A stretch of 64,000 nt of DNA. Origin: G965215145 sp965215145. GTDB lineage: Bacteria; Bacteroidota; Rhodothermia; Rhodothermales; JANQRZ01. A program made the position numbers and the translations under genes. Shown here piece after piece: positions 1 to 9,374 of the stretch (its first letter is position 1; each line of letters starts with the position of its first letter). Where the stretch lies: NCBI GenBank assembly GCA_965215145.1, contig OZ244038.1, forward strand, positions 1,550,001-1,614,000, given 5' to 3'. The notes under the pieces were generated by a model. The model did no database searches. It worked only from the letters and a program-made list of their open reading frames with translations, and was not told where the DNA came from.

Positions 1-87
1 CTGCGCTACAACAAGGAGAGCCTCCGCAACCCCTCGATCATGACGTTCGGGGACGCGGGGATCGACTGGCAGCGCTACCTCCCGTAG
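1..87 (+). CDS. C-terminal end of an unidentified protein (5' end outside window)
   Basis: The first 28 codons are open from the window edge and end at the TAG at 85-87. The visible tail contains NPSIMTFGDAGIDWQRYLP. Nothing in this short piece allows a family assignment. It runs in the same direction as the SLC13 permease that begins 27 bases later, so the two may be co-transcribed. Confidence 0.5.
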   Translation: MRYNKESLRNPSIMTFGDAGIDWQRYLP

Positions 88-114
88 CGGCGACCACCGC
101 CCGAGGGACCGCGC

Positions 115-1917
115 ATGGACACAGCGCTCGGCGACCCCGTACTCGGCTGGGGGGCGTACTTCACGCTCGGCACGCTCGGGCTGATGACGCTGGCACTCGT
201 CCGCAGCGTCGCCAGCCCGGACCTCGTCCTGCTCGGCACGCTCGGGCTCCTCATGCTCGTCGGCATCGTCGAGCCGTCGGCGGCGCTGGCGGGGTTCGCC
301 AACCCCGCCGTCGTCACGATCGGCGCGCTCTTCGTCGTGGCGGCGGGGATCGAGCGGACGCGGGCCCTGGCCGCGCTCGACCGGCTCCTCCGGCCGCAGG
401 CTGGGGCGACCCGGAGCGAGCGAGGAGTGTTGGCGCGGGTGATGCCGCTGACGGTCGTGCTCTCGGCGTTCATGAACAACACGCCCGTCGTGGCGATGCT
501 CATCCCGCAGGTGCAGGAATGGGCACGGCGGAACGGGCTGGCCGCCTCGAAGCTCCTCATCCCGCTCTCCTACGCCGCCATCGTCGGCGGCACGATCACG
601 CTCGTGGGGACCTCGACGAACGTGATCGTCCACGGGCTGCTGCTGGCCGAGGGGCTCCCCGGCTTCGGAATGTTCGACTTCACGGCGGCGGGCTTGCCGG
701 CGGCACTGTGCGTCGTGGCCTACTTCGCCACGCTCGGCCTGCGGACGCTCCCGGTGCGCGAGAGCGGCAGCGAGGGCCTCGGCCAGCGGCTCCAGGAGTA
801 CCACTTCGACGTCCGGGTCTCCGCCGACGCGCCCTTCCTCGGGGGGACCATCGAGGAGGCCGGGCTGCGGATGCTCCGCGACGCCTACCTCGCGCACATC
901 CGCCGGGGAGACCGTCTCCTCCCGGGCTCCCCGGAGGTCAGCCTCGAGGGCCGCGACGTGCTCACCTTCGTCGGTGACCACCGGATCATGGAGGAGATGC
1001 TCGAACGGCCGGGGCTGGAGCGGGTGGTCGAGCCGCTCTACATCGGCGGGCTCCGCAAGGCGACGGACCTCGTGCTCTACGAGGCCGTTGTCGCGACGGG
1101 GTCCCAGCTGGTCGGGCGGACGCTGGAGGAGGCCCGCTTTCGGGAGCGCTTCGGGGGCGTCGTCCTCGCCATCCAACGGCACGGCGAGCCGCTAGCCGGC
1201 TCGCTCGGCCGGACCCCGCTCCACGCCGGCGACCTCCTCCTCATCGAGGCCCGGCCCACCGCCGGCGTCCGGAGCCGCCGGGGGGACTTCGCCCTCGTGG
1301 TCCCCGTGGCGAAGCAGCCGCCGCAGGCGTCGCGGCGGGCGCCGCTCTCGCTCGCGCTGCTCGTCGGGATGGTCGCCGCGGCGGCGTTCGGCGTGGTCCC
1401 CCTCGTGGTGGCCGCCTTCAGCGCCGCGCTCGCCATGATCCTGACGGGGTGCGTCTCCGGGCCCCGCGCCCGCGAGTCCATCGACTTCTCGGTCCTCCTC
1501 GTGATCGCCGCGGCGCTCGGGATCGGGCGGGCCGTGCAGGCGACGGGGCTGGCCGACGCCGCGGCGCACGGCATCTCCGCGCTCGCCGTCGGCGCGGCCC
1601 CCGTCATCGCGCTGCTGCTGCTCTACCTCGCCACGGTCCTGCTGACCGAGGTGGTCTCGAACCAGGCGGCGGCCGTGCTGATGTTCCCCGTCGCCCTCTC
1701 CGTGGCGGCGGAGCTCGGCCTCGACGTGAAGGCGGCGGCCCTGACGATCGCCCTCGCCGCTTCGGCCAGCTTCCTGACGCCCATCGGCTACCAGACCAAC
1801 CTCATGGTGATGGGGCCCGGCGGCTACCGCTACACGGACTTCCTCCGTGCTGGCCTCCCCGTGTTGCTCATCGTGATGACCGTCACCGTCACGGCCATCT
1901 CGCTGGTGTGGCTCTGA
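115..1917 (+). CDS. SLC13-family permease with two central TrkA-C (RCK_C) domains
   Basis: This 600-residue inner-membrane protein has two hydrophobic halves separated by a soluble middle. The first half carries NNTPVVAM (about residue 121) and GTSTNVIV (about 165). The last half carries VSNQAAAVLM and TPIGYQTN, which match the paired signature loops of the divalent-anion/sodium symporter family. The middle (about 228-295 and 315-378) looks like two TrkA-C regulatory domains, the layout known from bacterial SLC13 permeases annotated as sulfate carriers. The ATP sulfurylase/APS kinase gene lies 143 bases downstream on the same strand, so sulfate is the most likely substrate, though this rests on context. 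The ATG at 115 follows a weak purine-rich GAGGG; few genes here show a strong ribosome-binding site. Confidence 0.85.
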   Translation: MDTALGDPVLGWGAYFTLGTLGLMTLALVRSVASPDLVLLGTLGLLMLVGIVEPSAALAGFANPAVVTIGALFVVAAGIERTRALAALDRLLRPQAGATRSERGVLARVMPLTVVLSAFMNNTPVVAMLIPQVQEWARRNGLAASKLLIPLSYAAIVGGTITLVGTSTNVIVHGLLLAEGLPGFGMFDFTAAGLPAALCVVAYFATLGLRTLPVRESGSEGLGQRLQEYHFDVRVSADAPFLGGTIEEAGLRMLRDAYLAHIRRGDRLLPGSPEVSLEGRDVLTFVGDHRIMEEMLERPGLERVVEPLYIGGLRKATDLVLYEAVVATGSQLVGRTLEEARFRERFGGVVLAIQRHGEPLAGSLGRTPLHAGDLLLIEARPTAGVRSRRGDFALVVPVAKQPPQASRRAPLSLALLVGMVAAAAFGVVPLVVAAFSAALAMILTGCVSGPRARESIDFSVLLVIAAALGIGRAVQATGLADAAAHGISALAVGAAPVIALLLLYLATVLLTEVVSNQAAAVLMFPVALSVAAELGLDVKAAALTIALAASASFLTPIGYQTNLMVMGPGGYRYTDFLRAGLPVLLIVMTVTVTAISLVWL

Positions 1918-1990
1918 TGAATCCTTCGCTCCCCCTTCAGCGGCGCGAAAAGCTTCCGATATGAGCATTTGGTAAGAACCCCCCCGCCGG

Positions 1991-2023
1991 GTTGATACGG
2001 CCTCCGGCGCGGCGCATCTTCCG
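1991..2023 (+). promoter_or_regulatory. Candidate Bacteroidota-type promoter for the sulfate-activation gene
   Basis: GTTG at 1991-1994 is followed, 24 bases start to start, by CATCTTCCG at 2015-2023. This is close to the GTTG/TAnnTTTG arrangement seen upstream of several other genes in the window. It lies 38 bases before the chosen ATG at 2061 and would give a short leader. Confidence 0.35.
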
Positions 2024-2060
2024 ATTCTATTCCCTTCCCCAGCACCCGTACCCCAACTCC

Positions 2061-3785
2061 ATGACGACCACCGCGCTCATCGAGCCCCACGGCGGCCAGC
2101 TCCGCGACCTCGTCGCCGACGCCAACGCCGCCCGCGAGGCCGCGCACGACCTCCCGTCCATCGCCCTCTCCGACCGCCAGCTCTGCGACATCGAGCTGAT
2201 CCTCAACGGCGGCTTCTCCCCGCTGACCGGCTTCCTCACCGAGGCCGATTACGACGGCGTGGTCGAGAACATGCGGCTCCAGGACGGCACGCTCTGGCCG
2301 ATGCCGATCACGCTCGACACGGACGAGGAGACCGCGCAGGGCCTCTCCGAAGGTGACCGCGTCGCCCTCCGCGACAAGACCGGGCTGCTGCTCGCCATCA
2401 TGACGGTCGAGAGCAACTGGAAGCCGAACAAGGAGCGCGAGGCCAAGGAGGTCTTCGGCACGACCGACAAGGCGCACCCGGCCGTGGCGTACCTCATGGA
2501 CGAAGCCGGCGACTACTACCTCGGCGGGAAGCTCGAGGGCGTCCAGCTCCCGAAGCACTACGACTACCAGGAGCTCCGCAACACCCCCGCCGAGCTGCGC
2601 GAGCGGTTCGAGGAGATGGGCGTCAACAACGTCGTCGCGTTCCAGACCCGGAACCCGATGCACCGCGCCCACAAGGAGCTCACCGACCGCGCGGCCGAGG
2701 AGATCGGCGGCAAGCTGCTGATCCACCCCGTCGTCGGGATGACGAAGCCGGGCGACGTGGACTACTTCACGCGCGTCCGCTGCTACCGGCACCTCCTGAA
2801 CCACTACCCGGACAACCGCGCCATGCTGAGCCTGCTCCCGCTGGCGATGCGGATGGCCGGCCCGCGCGAGGCCGTCTGGCACGGCATCATCCGGAAGAAC
2901 TACGGCTGCACCCACCTCGTCGTCGGGCGCGACCACGCCGGCCCCGGCAACGGCTCCGACGGCGAGCCGATCTACGGCCCCTACGACGCGCAGGAGCTCT
3001 TCCAGAAGCACCAGGACGAGATCGGCGTCGAGATGGTGCCGTTCCGGCTCATGGTCTACGTCCCCGAGGACGACGCCTACATCCCGATCGACGAGGCGAA
3101 GGAGCAGGGCAAGGAGTTCGAGATGATCTCCGGCACCCAGCTCCGCCAGATGCTCGCCGACGGCGACCCGATCCCGGAGTGGTTCACCTACCCGGAGGTC
3201 GAGCAGGAGCTGCGCGCCACGCAGCCGCCGAAGGAGAAGCAGGGGTTCACGGTCTTCTTTACCGGCCTCTCGGGCTCGGGCAAGAGCACCATCGCCAACG
3301 CCGTCGTGACGCGCCTGCTGGAGTTCGGCGGCGGCCGCGCGGTCACGCTGCTCGACGGCGACGTCGTGCGGACGAACCTCTCGAAGGGCCTCGGCTTCTC
3401 GCGCGAGGACCGCTCCACCAACGTCCGCCGCATCGGCTACGTGGCGAGCGAGGTCACCAAGCACGGTGGCATCGCCGTCTGCGCCCCCATCGCGCCCTAC
3501 GAGGCCGACCGCCGCGCCAACCGGCAGGCCATCGAGGAGGGCGGCGGCTACGTCGAGGTCTTCGTCTCGACGCCGCTGGAGGTCTGCGAGGAGCGCGACG
3601 TGAAGGGGCTCTACGCGAAGGCCCGCGCCGGCATCATCAAGGAGTTCACCGGCATCTCGGACCCCTACGAGGCTCCGACCGACGCCGAGATCGACCTGCC
3701 GACGCAGGACATGACCGTCGGCGAGGCCGCCGACCACGTCATCGAGCGTCTCACTGAGATGGGCTACCTCCCCGAGCAGGCGTAG
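2061..3785 (+). CDS. Bifunctional sulfate adenylyltransferase / adenylylsulfate kinase
   Basis: The 574-residue protein fuses ATP sulfurylase (about 1-390) to APS kinase (about 395-574). Together they convert sulfate and ATP to APS and then PAPS in the cytoplasm. The sulfurylase part shows QTRNPMHRAH (from residue 195, with the paired active-site histidines) and GRDHAG (about 289). The kinase part shows the P-loop GLSGSGKS (402-409) followed by LLDGDVVR. The length fits known Sat-CysC fusions. An in-frame TTG at 1992 would add 23 residues, but the ATG at 2061 starts just ahead of conserved sequence and is preferred. The gene follows an SLC13 permease and precedes a nucleotide-sugar epimerase. 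No PAPS/APS reductase or sulfite reductase gene is in the window. Confidence 0.95.
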   Translation: MTTTALIEPHGGQLRDLVADANAAREAAHDLPSIALSDRQLCDIELILNGGFSPLTGFLTEADYDGVVENMRLQDGTLWPMPITLDTDEETAQGLSEGDRVALRDKTGLLLAIMTVESNWKPNKEREAKEVFGTTDKAHPAVAYLMDEAGDYYLGGKLEGVQLPKHYDYQELRNTPAELRERFEEMGVNNVVAFQTRNPMHRAHKELTDRAAEEIGGKLLIHPVVGMTKPGDVDYFTRVRCYRHLLNHYPDNRAMLSLLPLAMRMAGPREAVWHGIIRKNYGCTHLVVGRDHAGPGNGSDGEPIYGPYDAQELFQKHQDEIGVEMVPFRLMVYVPEDDAYIPIDEAKEQGKEFEMISGTQLRQMLADGDPIPEWFTYPEVEQELRATQPPKEKQGFTVFFTGLSGSGKSTIANAVVTRLLEFGGGRAVTLLDGDVVRTNLSKGLGFSREDRSTNVRRIGYVASEVTKHGGIAVCAPIAPYEADRRANRQAIEEGGGYVEVFVSTPLEVCEERDVKGLYAKARAGIIKEFTGISDPYEAPTDAEIDLPTQDMTVGEAADHVIERLTEMGYLPEQA

Positions 3786-3874
3786 ACCCCCCGAGCCCGC
3801 GCCCGCGCCGCCGCAGGGTGGTGCGGGCGCGCTCGTTCATCACCACGACTCAACTACACCCCGAGACCACCAGC

Positions 3875-4936
3875 ATGACCAACGGACAAGCCCCCCACGA
3901 GACCCGCGTGCTGGTCACCGGTGCCGGCGGCTTCATCGGCCACCACCTCGTCAACTACCTCAAGGACAAGGGCTACTGGGTCCGCGGCGTCGACATCAAG
4001 CGCCCCGAGTTCGAGGCGACCCGCGCCGACGAGTTCGACCTCCTCGACCTCCGCCGCTGGGACGCCTGCTTGGAGGCGGTCCGCCCGGCCGAGGACGGCC
4101 GGAGGATCGACCACGTCTACGCGCTGGCCGCCGACATGGGCGGGATGGGCTTCATCTCGGCCAACCACAGCCTGATCCTGCACAACAACGTGCTGATCAA
4201 CACGCACACCCTCGAGGCCGCCCGGAAGGCCGGCGTCGAACGCTACTTCTACACGTCGAGCGCGTGCATCTACCCGGAGCACCTCCAGACCTCGGCCGAC
4301 GCCGCGGCGCTCAAGGAGTCCGACGCCTACCCCGCCGCGCCGCAGGACGCCTACGGCTGGGAGAAGCTGTTCACCGAGCTCCTCTGCCACTACTACAGCG
4401 GCGACTACGGCATGGAGACCCGCGTCGTCCGCTTCCACAACGTCTACGGCGAGCTCGGGACGTGGGAGGGGGGTCGCGAGAAGGCGCCCGCCGCGATGTG
4501 CCGGAAGACGGCCTACGCCAAGCTCCTCGGCGGCCGGGAGGGCGACCCCGGCGGCGACCCGCAGATCGAGATCTGGGGCGACGGCGAGCAGACCCGCTCG
4601 TTCATGCACGTCGACGACTGCGTCGAGGGCGTCTACCGCCTCATGATGAGCGACTACCGCGAGCCGCTCAACCTCGGCCGCGACCGGATGGTGACCATCA
4701 ACAAGCTCGCCGACGTCGCCGCCGACGCCGCGGGGATCGAGATCGAGCACGTCCACGTCGACGGCCCGATGGGCGTCCGCGGCCGGAACTCCGACAACTC
4801 GAAGCTCCGCGAGGTCCTCGACTGGGAGCCGGAGATCGCGCTCGAAGACGGCCTCGCCCGGACGTACCGGTGGATCGAGGGGCAGCTCAAGGAGAAGCTC
4901 GCTCGTGAGGAGGCCGAGGCCGCCGCGATGGCCTAG
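3875..4936 (+). CDS. NAD-dependent epimerase, GDP-mannose 3,5-epimerase-like
   Basis: This 353-residue extended SDR protein would interconvert nucleotide sugars, most likely GDP-D-mannose to GDP-L-galactose. The NAD-binding TGAGGFIG is at 15-22, the GME-typical DMGGMGF at 87-93, SSACIYPE with C131, and the catalytic YGWEK gives Y160 and K164. The DMGGMGF segment and the cysteine in SACIYP are shared with plant and bacterial GDP-mannose 3,5-epimerases, which separates it from ordinary UDP-glucose 4-epimerases. An upstream GTG at 3818 is open in frame, but the residues it adds do not resemble the fold, so the ATG at 3875 is used. It is codirectional with the sulfate-activation gene, which may point to a sulfated or galactose-containing surface polysaccharide. 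Confidence 0.85.
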   Translation: MTNGQAPHETRVLVTGAGGFIGHHLVNYLKDKGYWVRGVDIKRPEFEATRADEFDLLDLRRWDACLEAVRPAEDGRRIDHVYALAADMGGMGFISANHSLILHNNVLINTHTLEAARKAGVERYFYTSSACIYPEHLQTSADAAALKESDAYPAAPQDAYGWEKLFTELLCHYYSGDYGMETRVVRFHNVYGELGTWEGGREKAPAAMCRKTAYAKLLGGREGDPGGDPQIEIWGDGEQTRSFMHVDDCVEGVYRLMMSDYREPLNLGRDRMVTINKLADVAADAAGIEIEHVHVDGPMGVRGRNSDNSKLREVLDWEPEIALEDGLARTYRWIEGQLKEKLAREEAEAAAMA

Positions 4937-4968
4937 CCGTTCTCCTCTCCTCATCCGAGCAGTATTCC

Positions 4969-4998
4969 CGTAGGGGCGACCGGCCGGTCGCCCCTACG
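4969..4998. repeat. GTAGGGGC palindrome, copy 1
   Basis: A perfect palindrome with GTAGGGGC and GCCCCTAC ends and core half GACCGG. It lies between the convergent ends of the epimerase gene and the transglycosylase-like gene. The second copy starts 26 bases downstream. It could act as a bidirectional terminator or as a REP-like mobile hairpin. Confidence 0.9.
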
Positions 4999-5023
4999 TC
5001 GTTTTACACCTGGGGGACAAAAA

Positions 5024-5051
5024 GTAGGGGCGCAGCATGCTGCGCCCCTAC
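5024..5051. repeat. GTAGGGGC palindrome, copy 2
   Basis: A perfect 28-bp palindrome with the same ends as copy 1 but a different self-complementary core half, GCAGCA. Copies 1 and 2 sit side by side in one 143-bp intergenic gap. Confidence 0.9.
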
Positions 5052-5079
5052 AGGTTGCTGGTGCGTGGGCGCGGTCCGC

Positions 5080-6960
5080 CTACGGCTGCGCGGGCGAGGC
5101 CGGCTCTAGCGGGCGGACGGGGAAGCGTGAGCCGGCGAGCACGTTCTGCACCGTCCCCGCGAGGTCGCGGAAGGCGGCCGTCCCCCACACCCGGCGGTGG
5201 ATCGTGATGATCTTTGCCTGCGCCTTCCGATACCGCGTCGGGTTCTCAGCGGCGAGCTGCTGCATCCGGCTGTAGAGGGATTCGAGCCGCGAGCGGTTCT
5301 GCGTCGTGAACCCGAAGTTGGCGACGTCGCGGACGAGCTCGTCGTAGGCCCGGTCCCACTGCGTCTGCTCGCCCGTCAGTGCCGGGTCGGCGAACGTGTC
5401 CTCGTCGAACCGGACGAGGAGGTCAGGGTTAAGGAGCCCGGGGCGGAGGCGGTCCAGGAGGTCCGAGGCGCCGTAGGGGAGGTAAAACCGGACGGGGTCC
5501 CCCTCGGCCGTCGCACTCAGGCGGACGTTCCCCGAGGCCGGCACGGCGACCGTCTCGTCGGAGCCGGAGCGGGGGAGGGCCATGTGGGGGTTCAGCTCGC
5601 GGAACCGCTCGTAGAGGTTCGCCGCGTCGATGCCGTGGCCCCAGTCGAGCCGGCCGCCGTGGGGCTGGAGGAGGTCGAGGAGGTCGCGCAGCGCGACGGT
5701 CTCCCCGGCGGCGAGGCTGACCTGCTCGGTGCGGAGCGTCTTCTCCGGGTCGAGCGGTTGACCGTCGACCGCGCGGAGGGCGCCGTAGGCCGAGAGCACG
5801 TACCCGCGCGAGTGCGGCCCGAAGCTCGACTGCGCGCGGACGCGCTGGAAGCCGTCGGTCACGCCCCACATGTACGCCTCGATCACCGTCGCGTCCTCGA
5901 TGGTCGGGTCCTTCGACTTCGCGCGGAGGTACGTCTGGTAGAGGTGGAAGATGTTGCCCGGCCCGGTGTGGTAGGCCGAGACGCCGGGGATCTCGTGGCC
6001 GACGGCGTTGGTGTAGCCGCGCACGAGGAGGAACGACGACTGCATCGAGAGCAACGGGTTCAACCATTCGCGGACCTGCACGCTGCCCGCCTCGGCCGGC
6101 AGCGTGTACGCCTCGATGTCGAAGAGCTCGAGGATGTCCGGCATCATCTGGTACCGGCTCCGCGCCTTCACCGGGCTCTCCATCCAGTCCTGGTTGAACG
6201 TCTCGACCGAGCCGATCTCCGTGGTCAGGAGCGAGAGGCCGAGCTGGCGGGCGTAGCGGATCTCGTACTCCAGCATGTGCTCCTCGCGCTGGCGCGCCTC
6301 GCGCATCTGGTTGGCGCGGCCCCACCGCGTCGAGATCGCCGACTTCGGGACGCCGCGGGCCGTCCACTTCCGGATGAGGCCGTTTGCGGACTGGCGGCGG
6401 AGGGCGTCGATCCGGTCCCAGTTCACCTCGCCCGTCGACTCGTAGCGCTCCTTCTGCTCGCGGAGCGTGAACGTCTCCAGCGTCTTCCACGTCCGGTTGT
6501 CGTAGACGCGGATGGTGAAGTTGTCGTCGACGCCGGCGCGGTGGCGGTAGATCTCGAGCTGCTGCCGGAAGTCCTCGACGCCGCCGACCGCCGCGGCGGC
6601 CGAGTCGGTGGCGCTCGGGCGGGTGATGAAGGCGTCGCTGAAGTACTGGCTGTAGATCCGGTCCGGGTGGAGGTCGAGGCCGGCGAGCTCGTAGGGGCCG
6701 CTCGGCAGCGACGGCACCGCGGGCTCCGGCTCGGCCTCCACCTCCGCGTCAGCCGGGACCGCCTGCGCCACGAGATCCCCGCGCGTGGTGATCAAGGCGA
6801 GGACGCCGACGGCGAGGATGAGCCCGAGGGCCAGCCACTCGATCCGCCGCGCGGAGGGGTCGGTGAGGTACTCGCTCAGCGAACGGCGACGGCGCGGCGC
6901 CTCAGGCGTCGGGCCGCCGGGGGGCTGGGGCGTCGGGTCGGGGGTCGTAGGCTCAGTCAT
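5080..6960 (-). CDS. Membrane-anchored lysozyme-fold (lytic transglycosylase-like) protein
   Basis: The 626-residue protein starts with a proline-rich cytoplasmic head, followed by one membrane helix (LALGLILAVGVLALI, about residues 45-60), so the bulk is periplasmic. The middle holds an SLT/lysozyme-like pattern: TTEIGSVETFNQDW, then SRYQMMPDIL (compare GLMQLMP in transglycosylases), then GVSAYHTGPGNIF (compare the AYNAGPG motif). This suggests peptidoglycan cleavage, with the glutamate of TTEIGS or VETF as candidate acid. The flanking regions are unassigned. It converges with the epimerase gene, with two palindromes between them. The family call rests on motif spacing alone. Confidence 0.6.
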   Translation of the reverse strand: MTEPTTPDPTPQPPGGPTPEAPRRRRSLSEYLTDPSARRIEWLALGLILAVGVLALITTRGDLVAQAVPADAEVEAEPEPAVPSLPSGPYELAGLDLHPDRIYSQYFSDAFITRPSATDSAAAAVGGVEDFRQQLEIYRHRAGVDDNFTIRVYDNRTWKTLETFTLREQKERYESTGEVNWDRIDALRRQSANGLIRKWTARGVPKSAISTRWGRANQMREARQREEHMLEYEIRYARQLGLSLLTTEIGSVETFNQDWMESPVKARSRYQMMPDILELFDIEAYTLPAEAGSVQVREWLNPLLSMQSSFLLVRGYTNAVGHEIPGVSAYHTGPGNIFHLYQTYLRAKSKDPTIEDATVIEAYMWGVTDGFQRVRAQSSFGPHSRGYVLSAYGALRAVDGQPLDPEKTLRTEQVSLAAGETVALRDLLDLLQPHGGRLDWGHGIDAANLYERFRELNPHMALPRSGSDETVAVPASGNVRLSATAEGDPVRFYLPYGASDLLDRLRPGLLNPDLLVRFDEDTFADPALTGEQTQWDRAYDELVRDVANFGFTTQNRSRLESLYSRMQQLAAENPTRYRKAQAKIITIHRRVWGTAAFRDLAGTVQNVLAGSRFPVRPLEPASPAQP

Positions 6961-7046
6961 GGGGGGGGGAGGCGGGGGGCGGTATTCTAACGCAGCGGAG
7001 GCGGCCGTTTGTTCGCACGCCGGGCGGTTAGGAGAAGATTTTCCTG

Positions 7047-7733
7047 TCAGCGCGTCGCACGGGCGCGCGCGATGAGGGCGGCGAAGAGCCCATCAAACTC
7101 CCTGCCCATCCGCTCGGGGTGGAATTGGACGCCGAGAACGAGCCCATCCTCCCGCTCCACGGCCTCGACCACCCCGTCCGGCGCCCGCGCCGCCACCCGG
7201 TACCCCGCGCCGACCTCGGCGATGGCCTGGAGGTGGCGCGTGTTGACCACCAACTCCGATCGGCCGAGCGCGTCCTGGAGGTGCGTGCCCGGTTCAATGC
7301 GGACGGGGTGGTCCGCGCCGCCGCGCTTCTCGCTGTGGACGGCGGCGCCGTCGAGCTGCCGCTCGACGTCGGCGTAGAGCGTCCCGCCCGCGACGGCGTT
7401 GGCGAGCTGCATCCCGTAGCAGATCCCGAGCACGGGCCGCTCGGCGCCGGCGGTCCGCTCGAACAGCCACCGGTCCGAGCGTAGCCGGACCGGGTCCGTC
7501 TCGGCGATCTCGTCCGGCAGCTCCCCGACGAGCCCCTCGGTGATGGCCGGCCCGCCGGTGACGACGAGCCCGTCGAGCAGCGCGGCAAACGCCTCGGCTG
7601 CCTCCTCGGTGTCGAGCATCGGGACGGGGAGGGGGAGCCCGCCAGCGCGCTCGACGGCCTGCACGTACTCCCGCCGGAGCCGCTGCTCGCCGTCGTTCAG
7701 CGAGGTCGTGATGCCGATGCGGGGACGGGGCAA
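7047..7733 (-). CDS. Class I glutamine amidotransferase-like hydrolase (gamma-glutamyl-GABA hydrolase type, peptidase C26)
   Basis: At 228 residues this is a stand-alone amidotransferase fold. The nucleophile elbow GICYGMQ places the catalytic cysteine at C105, and FHPE near the end supplies H205 and E207. PuuD-type enzymes hydrolyse gamma-glutamyl bonds in the cytoplasm. No polyamine genes lie nearby, so the true substrate is unknown. The gene is codirectional with smr, 79 bases downstream of it. Confidence 0.85.
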   Translation of the reverse strand: MPRPRIGITTSLNDGEQRLRREYVQAVERAGGLPLPVPMLDTEEAAEAFAALLDGLVVTGGPAITEGLVGELPDEIAETDPVRLRSDRWLFERTAGAERPVLGICYGMQLANAVAGGTLYADVERQLDGAAVHSEKRGGADHPVRIEPGTHLQDALGRSELVVNTRHLQAIAEVGAGYRVAARAPDGVVEAVEREDGLVLGVQFHPERMGREFDGLFAALIARARATR

Positions 7734-7812
7734 GGGAAGAGGGAAGAGAAGGTGAGCCGGATATGTTAGCGACGATGGTAGAGCCTACCGAACTGAAGCT
7801 GCAAACTGGTCC

Positions 7813-8133
7813 TCACCACACGTCGGCGAGGGTGAGGCGCTGCGGGTTCGGCCGCCCGGCGTCGAGGCCGAGGGCGGTCGAGCCGTCGCCGCGGAAGTCG
7901 CTCGTCACGTCGGGGAGCGCGCCCGCGTCGAGGAGGTCGTAGAGCACGTGCTTGATGGTGCGGTTCCGGTCGAGGCGGCTGCTCGTCGAAGTCCCGTGGA
8001 TGACGGTGAGGCGGCTGCGCCCGCGGTCGGCCGCGAGCCGGGCCGCCCGGCGGATCATCGCTTCGGCGTCGGCGACGGTGGCGCCGTGGAGGTCGAGCGT
8101 GACGGTCTGGCCGTCGTCGGTGAGGCGGGGCAT
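7813..8133 (-). CDS. Smr-domain protein
   Basis: A 106-residue single-domain protein. LDLHG (13-17) and TVIHGTS (43-49) are the two conserved histidine-glycine segments of the Smr fold, which in other proteins nicks or cleaves nucleic acid (MutS2, ribosome-rescue nucleases). A longer in-frame opening extends to 8331, but that part overlaps the divergent YihY gene and has no family features, so MPRLTDD is taken as the start. The role of stand-alone bacterial Smr proteins is poorly defined. Confidence 0.8.
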   Translation of the reverse strand: MPRLTDDGQTVTLDLHGATVADAEAMIRRAARLAADRGRSRLTVIHGTSTSSRLDRNRTIKHVLYDLLDAGALPDVTSDFRGDGSTALGLDAGRPNPQRLTLADVW

Positions 8134-8242
8134 GGCGAGGTCGGAGGAGCGCGGAAAGAAAGGTAGGCCCTTCCGGCGCGCTCCGGAGCCGGACTCATAG
8201 ATTGGCGTACCACCCGCGCCTCTCTCACCCACGCCCCTCCCG

Positions 8243-9298
8243 ATGCCCTCCTTCAGCGACGCCCTCGACCTCGTCAAGGCCACCGGCCGCGAGGTGGCCG
8301 ACGACAACTGCACCAGCATGGCGGCGGCCATCGCGTACTACACGCTGTTCTCGCTGCCGCCGCTGCTCGTCATCCTCGTCGGCGTAGCGGGGCTCGTGTT
8401 CGGGGCGGATACGGTGCAGGAGCAGATCACCGGGCAGGTCGGCAGCCTCGTCGGGCCCGGCGGGGCGGCCGAGATCGAGACGATGATCCAGAACGCGGGC
8501 GACCTCGGCGGCGGCAACGTGATGGGCAAGGTCGTCGGCCTGCTCGCCCTGCTGTTCGGCGCGACGGGCGCCTTCGCCCAACTGCAACGCTCGCTGAACC
8601 GGGCCTGGGAGGTCCGGCCCGACTCCGACGAGGGGGGGCTCAAGAACTTCGTCTTCAAGCGGGTGCTCTCGTTCGGGATGGTGCTCACGATCGCGTTCCT
8701 CCTCGTCGTCTCGCTCGCGGCGAGCGCGGCGCTGACGGCCCTCTTCGGCGCGGTCGAGGGGGCGCTCGGTCCGGCCGGCGCCATCCTCGCCCGGATCGGC
8801 GACATCGTGCTGAGCCTCGCCATCTTCACCGGCCTCTTCGCCGCGATGTTCAAGGTGCTCCCCGACGCGGAGATCACGTGGAAGGACGTGTGGGTCGGCG
8901 CCCTCGTTACGGCGGCGCTGTTCGTGCTCGGCAAGTTCCTGATCGGGCTCTACCTCGGGTTCTCCTCGCCCGGCGAGGCCTACGGCGCGGCGGGCTCCGT
9001 CGTCGTCATCCTCGTGTGGATCTACTACACCGCGCTGATCCTCCTGGCCGGCGCCGAGTTCACGCAGATCTGGGCCAAGCGCTACGGCTCGCGGATCACC
9101 CCGGACGAGGACGCCGTCCGGGTCGTCGAGGAGGAGCGTGTCGTCGAAGAGGGCCGCGAGCGGCGTGATGTCCAGAAAGACGACGGAGAGGACGACGGGG
9201 ACGACGACGACCCCGCGCTGCGCGAGGTCCGCCACCCCTACGTCGAGGAGCGCGAGGCGCACCCCCGCCGCGGCATCAACCCCGAGCCGAAGGAGTAG
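8243..9298 (+). CDS. YihY/UPF0761 (BrkB-like) integral membrane protein
   Basis: The 351-residue protein has the N-terminal signature TSMAAAIAYYTLFSLPPLL, followed by about six membrane segments including GLLALLFGATGAFAQLQRSL and VVVILVWIYYTALILLAG. These identify the YihY family, often mislabelled ribonuclease BN. Its molecular function is unsettled. The last 70 residues form a charged cytoplasmic tail with an acidic run (EDDGDDDD) that varies between species. It is divergent from smr, with 109 bases between the starts. Confidence 0.9.
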   Translation: MPSFSDALDLVKATGREVADDNCTSMAAAIAYYTLFSLPPLLVILVGVAGLVFGADTVQEQITGQVGSLVGPGGAAEIETMIQNAGDLGGGNVMGKVVGLLALLFGATGAFAQLQRSLNRAWEVRPDSDEGGLKNFVFKRVLSFGMVLTIAFLLVVSLAASAALTALFGAVEGALGPAGAILARIGDIVLSLAIFTGLFAAMFKVLPDAEITWKDVWVGALVTAALFVLGKFLIGLYLGFSSPGEAYGAAGSVVVILVWIYYTALILLAGAEFTQIWAKRYGSRITPDEDAVRVVEEERVVEEGRERRDVQKDDGEDDGDDDDPALREVRHPYVEEREAHPRRGINPEPKE

Positions 9299-9374
9299 CG
9301 AAGAGCGCTTCTCGCACCGGCGCCCGTAGCGGCACGGCACCGCCTTGCCCGCAGGCTGACCTCGATCTCCTGCG

